A stretch of DNA of 64,000 bases from Hippasteria phrygiana (taxonomy: Eukaryota; Echinodermata; Asteroidea; Valvatida; Goniasteridae). Below, one piece after another: positions 48,101 to 60,900 of the stretch. The stretch is from contig JAZGUH010000120.1 in assembly GCA_037893225.1 (NCBI GenBank), positions 992,001-1,056,000 of the forward strand, given 5' to 3'. A program made the position numbers and the translations under genes. The notes below the pieces were generated by a model that ran no database searches, had not been told where the DNA came from, and worked only from the letters and a program-made list of their open reading frames with translations. Position 1 is the stretch's first letter; every line of letters starts with the position of its first letter.

Positions 48101-50171
48101 ATCAAGATTGGGCGCAATTTCCTTCAACATCGGGTCGAAAACGGCGTCATTTGGGGCCCAAGTTGCGTGGTGGGGGTGTCGGCTAGTCCCATTGTATAGC
48201 ATGTGCAGTTATGCGGGAATGCAGACAAATTCGTTCGACAAACCTACTCGCTTATCTCGGCCACCATTCGGCTGAACTTGGGTCTGAGGAGCTGGATATT
48301 GGTATGGATGTTGCTGAGAAGTCACTCTTTCCAACAGTATCAAGATTGGGCGCAATTTCGTTCAACATCGGGTCGAAAAACGGCGTCATTTGGGGCCCAA
48401 GTTGCGTGGTGGGGGTGTCGGCTAGTCCCATTGTATAGCATGTGAAGTTATGCGGGAATGCAGAAAAATTAGTTCGAAAAACCTACTCGCTTATCTCGGC
48501 CACTATTCGGCTGAACGTGGGTCTGAGGAGCTGGATATTGGTCTGGATGTTGCTGAGCAGTCACTCTTTTCAACAGTATCAAGATTGGGCGCAATTTCCT
48601 TCAACATCGGGTCGAAAAACGGCGTCATTTGGGGCCCAAGTTGCGTGGTGGGGGTGTCGGCTAGTCCCATTGTATAGCATGTGCAGTTGTGCGGGAATGC
48701 AGAAAGATTACTTCGAAAAGTCTACTCGCTTATCTCGGCCACTATTCGGCTGAACGTGGGTCTGAGGAGCTGGATATTGGTCTGGATGTTGCTGAGAAGT
48801 CACTCTTTTCAACAGTATCAAGATTGGGCGCAATTTCCTTCAACATCGGGTCGAAAAACGGCTTCATTTGGGGCCCAAGTTGCGTGGTGGGGGTCTCGGC
48901 TAGTCCCATTGTATAGCATGTGCAGTTATGCGGGAATGCAGAAAAATTAGATCGAAAAACCTACTTGCTTATCTCGGCCACCATTCGGCTGAACTTGGGT
49001 CTGAGGAGCTGGATATTGGTCTGGATGTTGCTGAGAAGTCACTCTTTCCAACAGTATCAAGATTGTGTGCAGTTTCGTTCAACATCGGGTCGAAAAACGT
49101 CGTCATTTGGGGCCAAAGTTGCGTGGTGGGGGTGTCGGCTAGTCCCATTGTATAGTATGTGCAGTTATGCGGGAATGTAGAAAGATTACTTCGAAAAACC
49201 TACTTGCTTATCTCGGCCACTATTCGGCTGAACTTGGGTCTGAGGAGCTGGATATTAATCTGGATGTTGCTGAGAAGTCACTCTTTCCAACAGTATCAAG
49301 ATTGTGTGCAATTTCGTTCAACATCGGGTCGAAAAACGGCGTCATTTGGGGCCCAAGTTGCGTGGTGGGGGTGTCGGCTAGTCCCATTGTATAGCATGTG
49401 CAGTTGTGCGGGAATGCAGAAAGATTACTTCGAAAAGTCTACTAGCTTATCTCGGCCACTATTCGGCTGAACGTGGGTCTGAGGAGCTGGATATTGGTCT
49501 GGATGTTGCTGAGAAGTCACTCTTTTCAACAGTATCAAGATTGGGCGCAATTTCCTTCAACATCGGGTCGAAAAACGGCGTCATTTGGGGCCCAAGTTGC
49601 GTGGTGGGGGTCTCGGCTAGTCCCATTGTATAGCATGTGCAGTTATGCGGGAATGCAGAAAAATTAGATCGAAAAACCTACTTGCTTATCTCGGCCACCA
49701 TTCGGCTGAACTTGGGTCTGAGGAGCTGGATATTGGTCTGGATGTTGCTGAGAAGTCACTCTTTCCAACAGTACCAAGATTGGGCGCAATTTCGTTCAAC
49801 ATCGGGTCGAAAAACGGCGTCATTTGGGGGCCCAAGTTGCGTGGTGGGGGTGTCGGCTAGTCCCATTGTATAGCATGTGCAGTTATGCGGGAATGCAGAC
49901 AAATTAGTTCGAAAAACCTACTCGCTTATCTCGGCCACCATTCGGCTGAACTTGGGTCTGAGGAGCTGGATATTGGTCTGGATGTTGCTGAGAAGTCACT
50001 CTTTCCAACAGTATCAAGATTGGGTGCAATTTCTTCAACATCGGGTCGAAAACGGCGTCATTTGGGGCCCAAGTTGCGTGGTGGGGGTGTCGGCTAGTCC
50101 CATTGTATAGCATGTGCAGTTATGCGGGAATGCAGACAAATTCGTTCGAAAAACCTACTCGCTTATCTCGG
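38830..50171 (+). repeat. 4,302-bp (18-monomer) higher-order repeat, ~2.6 copies
   Basis: Monomers recur with a 4,302-bp period. The rare GAACTTGTGTCTGAGG is at 39369, 43671 and 47973. GAGCAGTCACTCTTTTC is in 39846, 44148 and 48450; GGCTTCATTTGG in 40085, 44387 and 48689; GTATAGTATGTG before 40562, 44865 and 49167. Copy 1 is partial (38830 to about 41.3 kb). The second runs to about 45.4 kb. The third ends near 50171, where 50122 departs from the pattern. Copy differences: a 1-bp deletion (GCGGGATGCAG) at 40324, GATTGGGCGC rather than GATTGTGTGC at 40562, GATTGGACGC at 43431, and a replaced monomer at 45406-45636. CCAACTTGC at 41757 and 46059 links the second and third units. Confidence 0.9.
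45406..45636 (+). other. Monomer-sized conversion tract in the middle HOR copy
   Basis: In HOR copies 1 and 3 the monomers at 41040 and 49645 share the unique CAGTACCAAG and are 240 bp, followed by a GCAGACAAATTAG head. In copy 2 the equivalent monomer 45343 starts the same way (ATCGAAAAACCTACTTGC). From 45406 it switches to class I states (CTAAAC, TCCGAGG, GTTGTTG, CAAATTCG), then to a GTAGAAAGATTAC head and CACTATTC up to 45636. It returns to the copy 1/copy 3 sequence before 45668, where GATATTGG rather than GATATTAAT is present. The 18-monomer register is unchanged. An I-to-J or I-to-M junction such as 46777-47050 is a sufficient donor. Confidence 0.82.
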
Positions 50172-52512
50172 CCACCATTCGGCTGAACTTGGGTCTGAGG
50201 AGCTGGATATTGGTCTGGATGTTGCTGAGAAGTCACTCTTTCCAACAGTATCAAGATTGAGCGCAATTTCGTTCAACATCGGGTCGAAAAACGGCGTCAT
50301 TTGGGGCCCAAGGTGCGTGGTGGGGGTGTCGGCTAGTCCCATTGTATAGCATGTGAAGTTATGCGGGAATGCAGAAAAATTAGTTCGAAAAACCTACTCG
50401 CTTATCTCGGCCACCATTCGGCTGAACTTGGGTCTGAGGAGCTGAATATTGGTCTGGATGTTGCTGAGAAGTCACTCTTTCCAACAGTATCAAGATTGTG
50501 TGCAATTTCGTTCAACATCGGGTCGAAAAACGTCGTCATTTGGGGCCAAAGTTGCGTGGTGGGGGTGTCGGCTAGACCCATTGTATAGCATGTGCAGTTG
50601 TGCGGGAATGCAGAAAGATTACTTCGAAAAATCTACTCGCTTATCTCGGCCACTATTCGGCTGAAAGTGGGTCTGAGGAGCTGGATATTGGTCTGGATGT
50701 TGCTGAGAAGTCACTCTTTCCAACAGTATCAAGATTGAGCGCAATTTCGTTCAACATCGGGTCGAAAAACGGCGTCATTTGGGGCCCAAGTTGCGTGGTG
50801 GGGGTGTCGGCTAGTCCCATTGTATAGCATGTGCAGTTATGCGGGAATGTAGAAAGATTACTTCGAAAAACCTACTTGCTTATCTCGGCCACTATTCGGC
50901 TGAACGTGGGTCTGAGGAGCTGGATATTGGTCTGGATGTTGCTGAGAAGTCACTCTTTCCAACAGTATCAAGATTGTGCGCAATTTCGTTCAACATCGGG
51001 TCGAAAAACGGCGTCATTTGGGGGCCCAAGTTGCGTGGTGGGGGTGTCGGCTAGTCCCATTGTATAGCATGTGCAGTTATGCGGGAATGCAGACAAATTA
51101 GTTCGAAAAACCTACTCGCTTATCTCGGCCACCATTCGGCTGAACTTGGGTCTGAGGAGCTGGATATTGGTCTGGATGTTGCTGAGAAGTCACTCTTTCC
51201 AACAGTATCAAGATTGGGTGCAATTTCCTTCAACATCGGGTCGAAAACGGCGTCATTTGGGGCCCAAGTTGCGTGGTGGGGGTGTCGGCTAGTCCCATTG
51301 TATAGCATGTGCAGTTATGAGGGAATGCAGACAAATTCGTTCGACAAACCTACTCGTTTATCTCGGCCACCATTCGGCTAAACTTGGGTCTGAGGAGCTG
51401 GATATTGGTATGGATGTTGCTGAGAAGTCACTCTTTCCAACAGTATCAAGATTGGGCGCAATTTCGTTCAACATCGGGTCGAAAAACGGCGTCATTTGGG
51501 GCCCAAGTTGCGTGGTGGGGGTGTCGGCTAGTCCCATTGTATAGCATGTGCAGTTATGAGGGAATGCAGACAAATTCGTTCGACAAACCTACTCGTTTAT
51601 CTAGGCCACCATTCGGCTAAACTTGGGTCTGAGGAGCTGGATATTGGTATGGATGTTGCTGAGAAGTCACTCTTTCCAACAGTATCAAGATTGGGCGCAA
51701 TTTCGTTCAACATCGGGTCGAAAAACGGCGTCATTTGGGGCCCAAGTTGCGTGGTGGGGGTGTCGGCTAGTCCCATTGTATAGCATGTGAAGTTATGCGG
51801 GAATGCAGAAAAATTAGTTCGAAAAACCTACTCGCTTATCTCGGCCACCATTCGGCTGAACTTGGGTCTGAGGAGCTGAATATTGGTCTGGATGTTGCTG
51901 AGAAGTCACTCTTTCCAACAGTATCAAGATTGGGGGCAATTTCGTTCAACATCGGGTCGAAAAACGGCGTCATTTGGGGGCCCAAGGTGCGTGGTGGGGG
52001 TGTCGGCTAGTCCCATTGTATAGCAAGTGAAGTTATGCGGGAATGCAGAAAAATTAGTTCGAAAAACCTACTCGCTTATCTCGGCCACCATTCGGCTGAA
52101 CTTCGGTTGGAGGAGCTGAATATTGGTCTGGATGTTGCTGAGAAGTCACTCTTTCCAACAGTATCAAGATTGGGCGCAATTTCGTTCAACATCGGGTCGA
52201 AAAACGGCGTCATTTGGGGCCCAAGTTGCGTGGTGGGGGTGTCGGCTAGTCCCATTGTATAGCATGTGCAGTTATGCGGGAATGCAGACAAATTCGTTCG
52301 ACAAACCTACTCGCTTATCTCGGCCACCATTCGGCTGAACTTGGGTCTGAGGAGCTGAATATTGGTCTGGATGTTGCTGAGAAGTCACTCTTTCCAACAG
52401 TATCAAGATTGGGCGCAATTTCCTTCAACATCGGGTCGAAAAACGGCGTCATTTGGGGCCCAAGTTGCGTGGTGGGGGTCTCGGGTAGTCCCATTGTATA
52501 GCATGTGCAGTT
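50122..52512 (+). repeat. Degenerate A-to-H cassette, copy 6
   Basis: After a Q-type right half at 50122, the order is A 50361, B 50600 (private GAAAGTGGG), C 50839, K/D 51079, E 51317, E 51556, F 51795, G 52035, H 52274. The E monomer is duplicated in tandem; both copies, and 58968, have the private TTATGAGGGAATG. Copy 51556 also shows CTAGGCCACC after 51600. D is replaced by a K-headed 238-bp monomer. A 1-bp deletion, CAATTTCTTCAAC near 50033, lies in the preceding monomer 49885. Confidence 0.8.
51317..51794 (+). repeat. Single-monomer tandem duplication of class E
   Basis: Monomers 51317-51555 and 51556-51794 share GTTATGAGGG, CTACTCGTTTATC, CTAAAC and GGTATGGATG. They differ at TCTCGG/TCTAGG and in the tail GTGCAG/GTGAAG. 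The related pair 58729 and 58968 lies 7,412 bp downstream; there the second copy is fused to an F-type right half (GATTGGGGGC, GGGGGCCCAAGG). Confidence 0.8.
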
Positions 52513-55500
52513 ATGCGGGAATGCAGAAAAATTAGATCGAAAAACCTACTCGCTTATCTCGGCCACCATTCGGCTAAACTTGGGTCCGAGGAGCTGGATA
52601 TTGGTCTGGATGTTGTTGAGAAGTCACTCTTTCCAACAGTATCAAGATTGGGCGCAAATTCGTTCAACATCGGGTCGAAAAACGGCGTCATTTGGGGCCC
52701 AAGTTGCGTGGTGGGGATGTCGGCTAGTCCCATTGTATAGCAAGTGAAGTTATGCGGGAATGCAGAAAAATTAGTTCGAAAAACCTACTCGCTTATCTCG
52801 GCCACCATTCGGCTGAACTTCGGTTGGAGGAGCTGAATATTGGTCTGGATGTTGCTGAGAAGTCACTCTTTCCAACAGTATCAAGATTGGGCGCAATTTC
52901 GTTCAACATCGGGTCGAAAAACGGCGTCATTTGGGGCCCAAGTTGCGTGGTGGGGGTGTCGGCTAGTCCCATTGTATAGCATGTGCAGTTATGCGGGAAT
53001 GCAGACAAATTCGTTCGACAAACCTACTCGCTTATCTCGGCCACCATTCGGCTGAACTTGGGTCTGAGGAGCTGAATATTGGTCTGGATGTTGCTGAGAA
53101 GTCACTCTTTCCAACAGTATCAAGATTGGGCGCAATTTCCTTCAACATCGGGTCGAAAAACGGCGTCATTTGGGGCCCAAGTTGCGTGGTGGGGGTCTCG
53201 GGTAGTCCCATTGTATAGCATGTGCAGTTATGCGGGAATGCAGAAAAATTAGATCGAAAAACCTACTCGCTTATCTCGGCCACCATTCGGCTAAACTTGG
53301 GTCCGAGGAGCTGGATATTGGTCTGGATGTTGTTGAGAAGTCACTCTTTCCAACAGTATCAAGATTGGGCGCAAATTCGTTCAACATCGGGTCGAAAAAC
53401 GGCGTCATTTGGGGCCCAAGTTGCGTGGTGGGGGTGTCGGCTAGTCCCATTGTATAGCATGTGCAGTTATGCGGGAATGTAGAAAGATTACTTCGAAAAA
53501 CCTACTCGCTTATCTCGGCCACTATTCGGCTGAACTTGGGTCTGAGGAGCTGGATATTAATCTGGATGTTGCTGAGAAGTCACTCTTTCCAACAGTATCA
53601 AGATTGGGCGCAATTTCGTTCAACATCGGGTCGAAAAACGGCGTCATTTGGGGGCCCAAGTTGCGTGGTGGGGGTGTCGGCTAGTCCCATTGTATAGCAT
53701 GTGCAGTTATGCGGGAATGCAGACAAATTAGTTCGAAAAACCTACTCGCTTATCTCGGCCACTATTCGGCTGAACTTGGGTCTGAGGAGCTGGATATTAA
53801 TCTGGATGTTGCTGAGAAGTCACTCTTTCCAACAGTATCAAGATTGTGTGCAATTTCGTTCAACATCGTGTCGAAAAACGGCGTCATTTGGGGCCCAAGT
53901 TGCGTGGTGGGGGTGTCGGCTAGTCCCATTGTATAGCATGTGCAGTTGTGCGGGAATGCAGAAAGATTACTTCGAAAAATCTACTCGCTTATCTCGGCCA
54001 CTATTCGGCTGGACGTGGGTCTGAGGAGCTGGATATTGGTCTGGATGTTGCTGAGAAGTCACTCTTTCCAACAGTATCAAGATTGAGCGCAATTTCGTTC
54101 AACATCGGGTGGAAAAACGGCGTCATTTGGGGCCCAAGTTGCGTGGTGGGGGTGTCGGCTAGTCCCATTGTATAGCATGTGCAGTTATGCGGGAATGTAG
54201 AAAGATTACTTCGAAAAACCTACTTGCTTATCTCGGCCACTATTCGGCTGAACGTGGGTCTGAGGAGCTGGATATTGGTCTGGATGTTGCTGAGAAGTCA
54301 CTCTTTCCAACAGTATCAAGATTGTGCGCAATTTCGTTCAACATCGGGTCGAAAAACGGCGTCATTTGGGGGCCCAAGTTGCGTGGTGGGGGTGTCGGCT
54401 AGTCCCATTGTATAGCATGTGCAGTTATGCGGGAATGCAGAAAAATTAGTTCGAAAAACCTACTCGCTTATCTCGGCCACCATTCGGCTGAACTTGGGTC
54501 TGAGAAGCTGGATATTGGTCTGGATGTTGCTGAGAAGTCACTCTTTCCAACAGTATCAAGATTGGGTGCAATTTCCTTCAACATCGGGTCGAAAACGGCG
54601 TCATTTGGGGCCCAAGTTGCGTGGTGGGGGTGTCAGCTAGTCCCATTGTATAGCATGTGCAGTTATGCGGGAATGCAGACAAATTCGTTCGACAAACCTA
54701 CTCGTTTATCTCGGCCACCATTCGGCTGAACTTGGGTCTGAGGAGCTGGATATTGGTATGGATGTTGCTGAGAAGTCACTCTTTCCAACAGTATCAAGAT
54801 TGGGCGCAATTTCGTTCAACATCGGGTCGAAAAACGGCGTCATTTGGGGCCCAAGTTGCGTGGTGGGGGTGTCGGCTAGTCCCATTGTATAGCATGTGAA
54901 GTTATGCGGGAATGCAGAAAAATTAGTTCGAAAAACCTACTCGCTTATCTCGGTCACCATTCGGCTGAACTTCGGTCGGAGGAGCTGAATATTGGTCTGG
55001 ATGTTGCTGAGAAGTCACTCTTTCCAACAGTATCAAGATTGGGGGCAATTTCGTTCAACATCGGGTCGAAAAACGGCGTCATTTGGGGCCCAAGTTGCGT
55101 GGTGGGGGTGTCGGCTAGTCCCATTGTATAGCATGTGCAGTTATGCGGGAATGCAGACAAATTCGTTCGACAAACCTACTCGCTTATCTCGGCCACCATT
55201 CGGCTGAACTTGGGTCTGAGGAGCTGAATATTGGTCTGGATGTTGCTGAGAAGTCACTCTTTCCAACAGTATCAAGATTGGGCGCAATTTCCTTCAACAT
55301 CGGGTCGAAAAACGGCGTCATTTGGGGCCCAAGTTGCGTGGTGGGGGTCTCGGGTAGTCCCATTGTATAGCATGTGCAGTTATGCGGGAATGCAGAAAAA
55401 TTAGATCGAAAAACCTACTCGCTTATCTCGGCCACCATTCGGCTAAACTTGGGTCCGAGGAGCTGGATATTGGTCTGGATGTTGTTGAGAAGTCACTCTT

Positions 55501-57910
55501 TCCAACAGTATCAAGATTGGGCGCAAATTCGTTCAACATCGGGTCGAAAAACGGCGTCATTTGGGGCCCAAGTTGCGTGGTGGGGATGTCGGCTAGTCCC
55601 ATTGTATAGCAAGTGAAGTTATGCGGGAATGCAGAAAAATTAGTTCGAAAAACCTACTCGCTTATCTCGGCCACCATTCGGCTGAACTTCGGTTGGAGGA
55701 GCTGAATATTGGTCTGGATGTTGCTGAGAAGTCACTCTTTCCAACAGTATCAAGATTGGGCGCAATTTCGTTCAACATCGGGTCGAAAAACGGCGTCATT
55801 TGGGGCCCAAGTTGCGTGGTGGGGGTGTCGGCTAGTCCCATTGTATAGCATGTGCAGTTATGCGGGAATGCAGACAAATTCGTTCGACAAACCTACTCGC
55901 TTATCTCGGCCACCATTCGGCTGAACTTGGGTCTGAGGAGCTGAATATTGGTCTGGATGTTGCTGAGAAGTCACTCTTTCCAACAGTATCAAGATTGGGC
56001 GCAATTTCCTTCAACATCGGGTCGAAAAACGGCGTCATTTGGGGCCCAAGTTGCGTGGTGGGGGTCTCGGGTAGTCCCATTGTATAGCATGTGCAGTTAT
56101 GCGGGAATGCAGAAAAATTAGATCGAAAAACCTACTCGCTTATCTCGGCCACCATTCGGCTAAACTTGGGTCCGAGGAGCTGGATATTGGTCTGGATGTT
56201 GTTGAGAAGTCACTCTTTCCAACAGTATCAAGATTGGGCGCAAATTCGTTCAACATCGGGTCGAAAAACGGCGTCATTTGGGGCCCAAGTTGCGTGGTGG
56301 GGGTGTCGGCTAGTCCCATTGTATAGCATGTGCAGTTATGCGGGAATGTAGAAAGATTACTTCGAAAAACCTACTCGCTTATCTCGGCCACTATTCGGCT
56401 GAACTTGGGTCTGAGGAGCTGGATATTAATCTGGATGTTGCTGAGAAGTCACTCTTTCCAACAGTATCAAGATTGGGCGCAATTTCGTTCAACATCGGGT
56501 CGAAAAACGGCGTCATTTGGGGGCCCAAGTTGCGTGGTGGGGGTGTCGGCTAGTCCCATTGTATAGCATGTGCAGTTATGCGGGAATGCAGACAAATTAG
56601 TTCGAAAAACCTACTCGCTTATCTCGGCCACTATTCGGCTGAACTTGGGTCTGAGGAGCTGGATATTAATCTGGATGTTGCTGAGAAGTCACTCTTTCCA
56701 ACAGTATCAAGATTGTGTGCAATTTCGTTCAACATCGTGTCGAAAAACGGCGTCATTTGGGGCCCAAGTTGCGTGGTGGGGGTGTCGGCTAGTCCCATTG
56801 TATAGCATGTGCAGTTGTGCGGGAATGCAGAAAGATTACTTCGAAAAATCTACTCGCTTATCTCGGCCACTATTCGGCTGGACGTGGGTCTGAGGAGCTG
56901 GATATTGGTCTGGATGTTGCTGAGAAGTCACTCTTTCCAACAGTATCAAGATTGAGCGCAATTTCGTTCAACATCGGGTGGAAAAACGGCGTCATTTGGG
57001 GCCCAAGTTGCGTGGTGGGGGTGTCGGCTAGTCCCATTGTATAGCATGTGCAGTTATGCGGGAATGTAGAAAGATTACTTCGAAAAACCTACTTGCTTAT
57101 CTCGGCCACTATTCGGCTGAACGTGGGTCTGAGGAGCTGGATATTGGTCTGGATGTTGCTGAGAAGTCACTCTTTCCAACAGTATCAAGATTGTGCGCAA
57201 TTTCGTTCAACATCGGGTCGAAAAACGGCGTCATTTGGGGGCCCAAGTTGCGTGGTGGGGGTGTCGGCTAGTCCCATTGTATAGCATGTGCAGTTATGCG
57301 GGAATGCAGAAAAATTAGTTCGAAAAACCTACTCGCTTATCTCGGCCACCATTCGGCTGAACTTGGGTCTGAGAAGCTGGATATTGGTCTGGATGTTGCT
57401 GAGAAGTCACTCTTTCCAACAGTATCAAGATTGGGTGCAATTTCCTTCAACATCGGGTCGAAAACGGCGTCATTTGGGGCCCAAGTTGCGTGGTGGGGGT
57501 GTCAGCTAGTCCCATTGTATAGCATGTGCAGTTATGCGGGAATGCAGACAAATTCGTTCGACAAACCTACTCGTTTATCTCGGCCACCATTCGGCTGAAC
57601 TTGGGTCTGAGGAGCTGGATATTGGTATGGATGTTGCTGAGAAGTCACTCTTTCCAACAGTATCAAGATTGGGCGCAATTTCGTTCAACATCGGGTCGAA
57701 AAACGGCGTCATTTGGGGCCCAAGTTGCGTGGTGGGGGTGTCGGCTAGTCCCATTGTATAGCATGTGAAGTTATGCGGGAATGCAGAAAAATTAGTTCGA
57801 AAAACCTACTCGCTTATCTCGGTCACCATTCGGCTGAACTTCGGTCGGAGGAGCTGAATATTGGTCTGGATGTTGCTGAGAAGTCACTCTTTCCAACAGT
57901 ATCAAGATTG
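52176..57910 (+). repeat. 2,869-bp (12-monomer) tandem duplication
   Basis: Tract 52176-55041 matches 55045-57910 at an offset of 2,869 bp. Shared rare states: GTGGGGATGTCGG in I (52513, 55382), ATCGTGTCG (53709, 56578), GGCTGGACGTGGG and GGGTGGAAAAACGG (53948, 56817), GAGAAGCTGG with GTGTCAGCTAG (54427, 57296), CTCGGTCACC with CTTCGGTCGGAGG (54904, 57773). The copies look identical. They part at GATTGGGGGC (54904) against GATTGTGTGC (57773). Confidence 0.88.
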
Positions 57911-60900
57911 TGTGCAGTTTCGTTCAACATCGGGTCGAAAAACGTCGTAATTTGGGGCCAAAGTTGCGTGGTGGGGGTGTCGGCTAGTCCCATTGTATAG
58001 TATGTGCAGTTATGCGGGAATGTAGAAAGATTACTTCGAAAAACCTACTCGCTTATCTCGGTCACTATTCGGCTGAACTTGGGTCTGAGGAGCTGGATAT
58101 TAATCTGGATGTTGCTGAGAAGTCACTCTTTCCAACAGTATCAAGATTGTGTGCAATTTCGTTCAACATCGTGTCGAAAAACGGCGTCATTTGGGGCCCA
58201 AGTTGCGTGGTGGGGGTGTCGGCTAGTCCCATTGTATAGCATGTGCAGTTGTGCGGGAATGCAGAAAGATTACTTCGAAAAACCTACTTGCTTATCTCGG
58301 CCACTATTCGGCTGAACGTGGGTCTGAGGAGCTGGATATTGGTCTGGATGTTGCTGAGAAGTCACTCTTTCCAACAGTATCAAGATTGTGCGCAATTTCC
58401 TTCAACATCGGGTCGAAAAACGGCGTCATTTGGGGGCCCAAGTTGCGTGGTGGGGGTGTCGGCTAGTCCCATTGTATAGCATGTGCAGTTATGCGGGAAT
58501 GCAGACAAATTAGTTCGAAAAACCTACTCGCTTATCTCGGCCACCATTCGGCTGAACTTGGGTCTGAGGAGCTGGATATTGGTCTGGATGTTGCTGAGAA
58601 GTCACTCTTTCCAACAGTATCAAGATTGGGTGCAATTTCCTTCAACATCGGGTCGAAAACGGCGTCATTTGGGGCCCAAGTTGCGTGGTGGGGGTGTCGG
58701 CTAGTCCCATTGTATAGCATGTGCAGTTATGCGGGAATGCAGACAAATTCGTTCGACAAACCTACTCGTTTATCTCGGCCACCATTCGGCTAAACTTGGG
58801 TCTGAGGAGCTGGATATTGGTATGGATGTTGCTGAGAAGTCACTCTTTCCAACAGTATCAAGATTGGGCGCAATTTCGTTCAACATCGGGTCGAAAAACG
58901 GCGTCATTTGGGGCCCAAGTTGCGTGGTGGGGGTGTCGGCTAGTCCCACTGTATAGCATGTGCAGTTATGAGGGAATGCAGACAAATTCGTTCGACAAAC
59001 CTACTCGTTTATCTCGGCCACCATTCGGCTAAACTTGGGTCTGAGGAGCTGGATATTGGTATGGATGTTGCTGAGAAGTCACTCTTTCCAACAGTATCAA
59101 GATTGGGGGCAATTTCGTTCAACATCGGGTCGAAAAACGGCGTCATTTGGGGGCCCAAGGTGCGTGGTGGGGGTGTCGGCTAGTCCCATTGTATAGCAAG
59201 TGAAGTTATGCGGGAATGCAGAAAAATTAGTTCGAAAAACCTACTCGCTTATCTCGGCCACCATTCGGCTGAACTTCGGTTGGAGGAGCTGAATATTGGT
59301 CTGGATGTTGCTGAGAAGTCACTCTTTCCAACAGTATCAAGATTGGGCGCAATTTCGTTCAACATCGGGTCGAAAAACGGCGTCATTTGGGGCCCAAGTT
59401 GCGTGGTGGGGGTGTCGGCTAGTCCCATTGTATAGCATGTGCAGTTATGCGGGAATGCAGACAAATTCGTTCGACAAACCTACTCGCTTATCTCGGCCAC
59501 CATTCGGCTGAACTTGGGTCTGAGGAGCTGAATATTGGTCTGGATGTTGCTGAGAAGTCACTCTTTCCAACAGTATCAAGATTGGGCGCAATTTCCTTCA
59601 ACATCGGGTCGAAAAACGGCGTCATTTGGGGCCCAAGTTGCGTGGTGGGGGTCTCGGGTAGTCCCATTGTATAGCATGTGCAGTTATGCGGGAATGCAGA
59701 AAAATTAGATCGAAAAACCTACTCGCTTATCTCGGCCACCATTCGGCTAAACTTGGGTCCGAGGAGCTGGATATTGGTCTGGATGTTGTTGAGAAGTCAC
59801 TCTTTCCAACAGTATCAAGATTGGGCGCAAATTCGTTCAACATCGGGTCGAAAAACGGCGTCATTTGGGGCCCAAGTTGCGTGGTGGGGGTGTCGGCTAG
59901 TCCCATTGTATAGCAAGTGAAGTTATGCGGGAATGCAGAAAAATTAGTTCGAAAAACCTACTCGCTTATCTCGGCCACCATTCGGCTGAACTTCGGTTGG
60001 AGGAGCTGAATATTGGTCTGGATGTTGCTGAGAAGTCACTCTTTCCAACAGTATCAAGATTGGGCGCAATTTCGTTCAACATCGGGTCGAAAAACGGCGT
60101 CATTTGGGGCCCAAGTTGCGTGGTGGGGGTGTCGGCTAGTCCCATTGTATAGCATGTGCAGTTATGCGGGAATGCAGACAAATTCGTTCGACAAACCTAC
60201 TCGCTTATCTCGGCCACCATTCGGCTGAACTTGGGTCTGAGGAGCTGAATATTGGTCTGGATGTTGCTGAGAAGTCACTCTTTCCAACAGTATCAAGATT
60301 GGGCGCAATTTCCTTCAACATCGGGTCGAAAAACGGCGTCATTTGGGGCCCAAGTTGCGTGGTGGGGGTCTCGGGTAGTCCCATTGTATAGCATGTGCAG
60401 TTATGCGGGAATGCAGAAAAATTAGATCGAAAAACCTACTCGCTTATCTCGGCCACCATTCGGCTAAACTTGGGTCCGAGGAGCTGGATATTGGTCTGGA
60501 TGTTGTTGAGAAGTCACTCTTTCCAACAGTATCAAGATTGGGCGCAAATTCGTTCAACATCGGGTCGAAAAACGGCGTCATTTGGGGCCCAAGTTGCGTG
60601 GTGGGGGTGTCGGCTAGTCCCATTGTATAGCATGTGCAGTTATGCGGGAATGTAGAAAGATTACTTCGAAAAACCTACTCGCTTATCTCGGCCACTATTC
60701 GGCTGAACTTGGGTCTGAGGAGCTGGATATTAATCTGGATGTTGCTGAGAAGTCACTCTTTCCAACAGTATCAAGATTGGGCGCAATTTCGTTCAACATC
60801 GGGTCGAAAAACGGCGTCATTTGGGGGCCCAAGTTGCGTGGTGGGGGTGTCGGCTAGTCCCATTGTATAGCATGTGCAGTTATGCGGGAATGCAGACAAA

